A stretch of 6,676 nucleotides of DNA from the NCBI GenBank assembly GCA_934371135.1, contig CAKRNO010000034.1, forward strand, positions 1 through 6,676, given 5' to 3'. Origin of the DNA: an uncultured Eubacteriales bacterium (GTDB taxonomy: Bacteria > Bacillota > Clostridia > Oscillospirales > CAG-272). Under the pieces are notes generated by a model. That model ran no database searches and was not told the DNA's origin. It saw nothing but the letters and a program-made list of their open reading frames with translations. Made by a program: the position numbers and the translations under genes. Positions 4,630 to 6,676 of the stretch are shown piece after piece (the first letter of the stretch is position 1; every line of letters starts with the position of its first letter).

Positions 4630-4914
4630 ATGAAACTGAAACCTTTGGGCGACCGTGTGGTCGTCAAAATGACGGAAGCGGAGGAGACGACTGCCTCCGG
4701 TATTTTCCTGGCAGGTTCGGCGAAAGAGAAGCCGGAGGTTGCCGAAGTGGTTGCCGTCGGCCCCGGCGGGGTCGTGGACGGGAAAGAGGTCGTCATGACC
4801 GTGAAGCCCGGCGACAAGGTGATTACGAGCAAATATGCCGGTACGCAGGTCAAGTGCGACGGCGTCGAATATACGATCGTCAGACAGAGCGATGTGCTGG
4901 CGATTGTGGAGTGA
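4630..4914 (+). CDS. groES: Co-chaperonin GroES (Cpn10)
   Basis: A 94-residue protein of normal GroES length. It forms the heptameric lid of the GroEL chamber in the cytoplasm. The N-terminal KPLGDRVVVK signature (residues 4-13) is followed by the mobile loop (about 16-32), whose GIFL (24-27) contacts the GroEL apical domain. The GPGG turn, VKPGDKVITSKYAGTQVK, and the C-terminal VRQSDVLAIVE strand complete the beta-barrel. The ATG at 4630 is chosen because AAGGAAG stands 7 bases upstream and the family begins MKLKPLGDR; a frame open from 4570 would begin inside CIRCE. groEL follows after 11 bases in the same operon, under CIRCE/HrcA heat-shock control. Confidence 0.97.
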   Translation: MKLKPLGDRVVVKMTEAEETTASGIFLAGSAKEKPEVAEVVAVGPGGVVDGKEVVMTVKPGDKVITSKYAGTQVKCDGVEYTIVRQSDVLAIVE

Positions 4915-4925
4915 GGTGACATACA

Positions 4926-6551
<1,626 letters not shown>

Positions 6552-6602
6552 GCAAGGCAAGAGATAAGGGCGGAGAGCAAGCCCCCTGAATAAATTTTAA
6601 TG

Positions 6603-6662
6603 GGCAACCGATATTGGCTTTTCAAAGAAAAAACGAAAAGCCGTATCGGTTGCCTTTGCTTT
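6603..6662 (+). terminator. Long hairpin terminator after groEL
   Basis: The outer arms GGCAACCGATA (6603-6613) and TATCGGTTGCC (6644-6654) pair over 11 bp. After a small internal bulge the inner arms GGCTTTTC (6616-6623) and GAAAAGCC (6635-6642) pair over 8 bp, leaving an A-rich 11-base loop. TTTGCTTT follows. The hairpin begins 51 bases after the groEL stop, with nothing else recognisable in between (6552-6602). Confidence 0.82.
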
Positions 6663-6676
6663 AAGAGGAACGGGGG

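Overview
The window reads as a GC-rich, endospore-forming member of the Clostridia, plausibly in the Oscillospiraceae/Ruminococcaceae area. The evidence is the complete anti-sigma module spoIIAA-spoIIAB-sigF, a CIRCE-controlled groES-groEL operon, a DUF1292 (YrzB-like) acidic protein, strong AGGAGG ribosome binding sites, and high GC in the coding regions next to AT-rich promoters. The taxonomic placement is inferred from gene content and composition, not from a search.

Left half, minus strand (about 1-2600). Read in the direction of transcription, the order is: uridine kinase (2524 to 1895) with a hairpin terminator; a small conserved protein of unknown function (1745 to 1491); a DUF1292 protein (1328 to 969) with its own near-consensus promoter, an operator-like double palindrome in the leader and a strong terminator; then a MarR-family regulator (769 to 317) that overlaps by 7 bases a TSUP-type (TauE/SafE) permease running off the left edge. 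The MarR gene has a near-consensus promoter. An inverted repeat spans its start point, as expected for autoregulation.

Divergent intergenic region (2525-2918). It holds the leader and a weak promoter of the uridine kinase gene, a GC-rich stretch with three degenerate copies of a short repeat, and the promoter of the spoIIA operon. That promoter has a consensus -35, a 22-bp spacer, an extended -10, and a near-match to the Spo0A box over the -35. This is the architecture known for Spo0A-activated sigma-A promoters such as spoIIG.

Right half, plus strand (2919-6662). SpoIIAA, SpoIIAB and sigma F form the partner-switching circuit that switches on forespore gene expression. The first two genes overlap by 4 bases, and the operon ends in a terminator whose stem contains the sigF stop codon. 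The groES-groEL operon follows, with a consensus-like promoter, a perfect CIRCE operator, and a long hairpin terminator after groEL.

All recognisable genes belong to known families, and I found no convincing new multi-gene system. The points most worth following up are the spoIIG-like promoter on spoIIA, the MarR-TSUP operon with its operator, the leader palindromes of the DUF1292 gene, and the decayed repeats upstream of spoIIAA.
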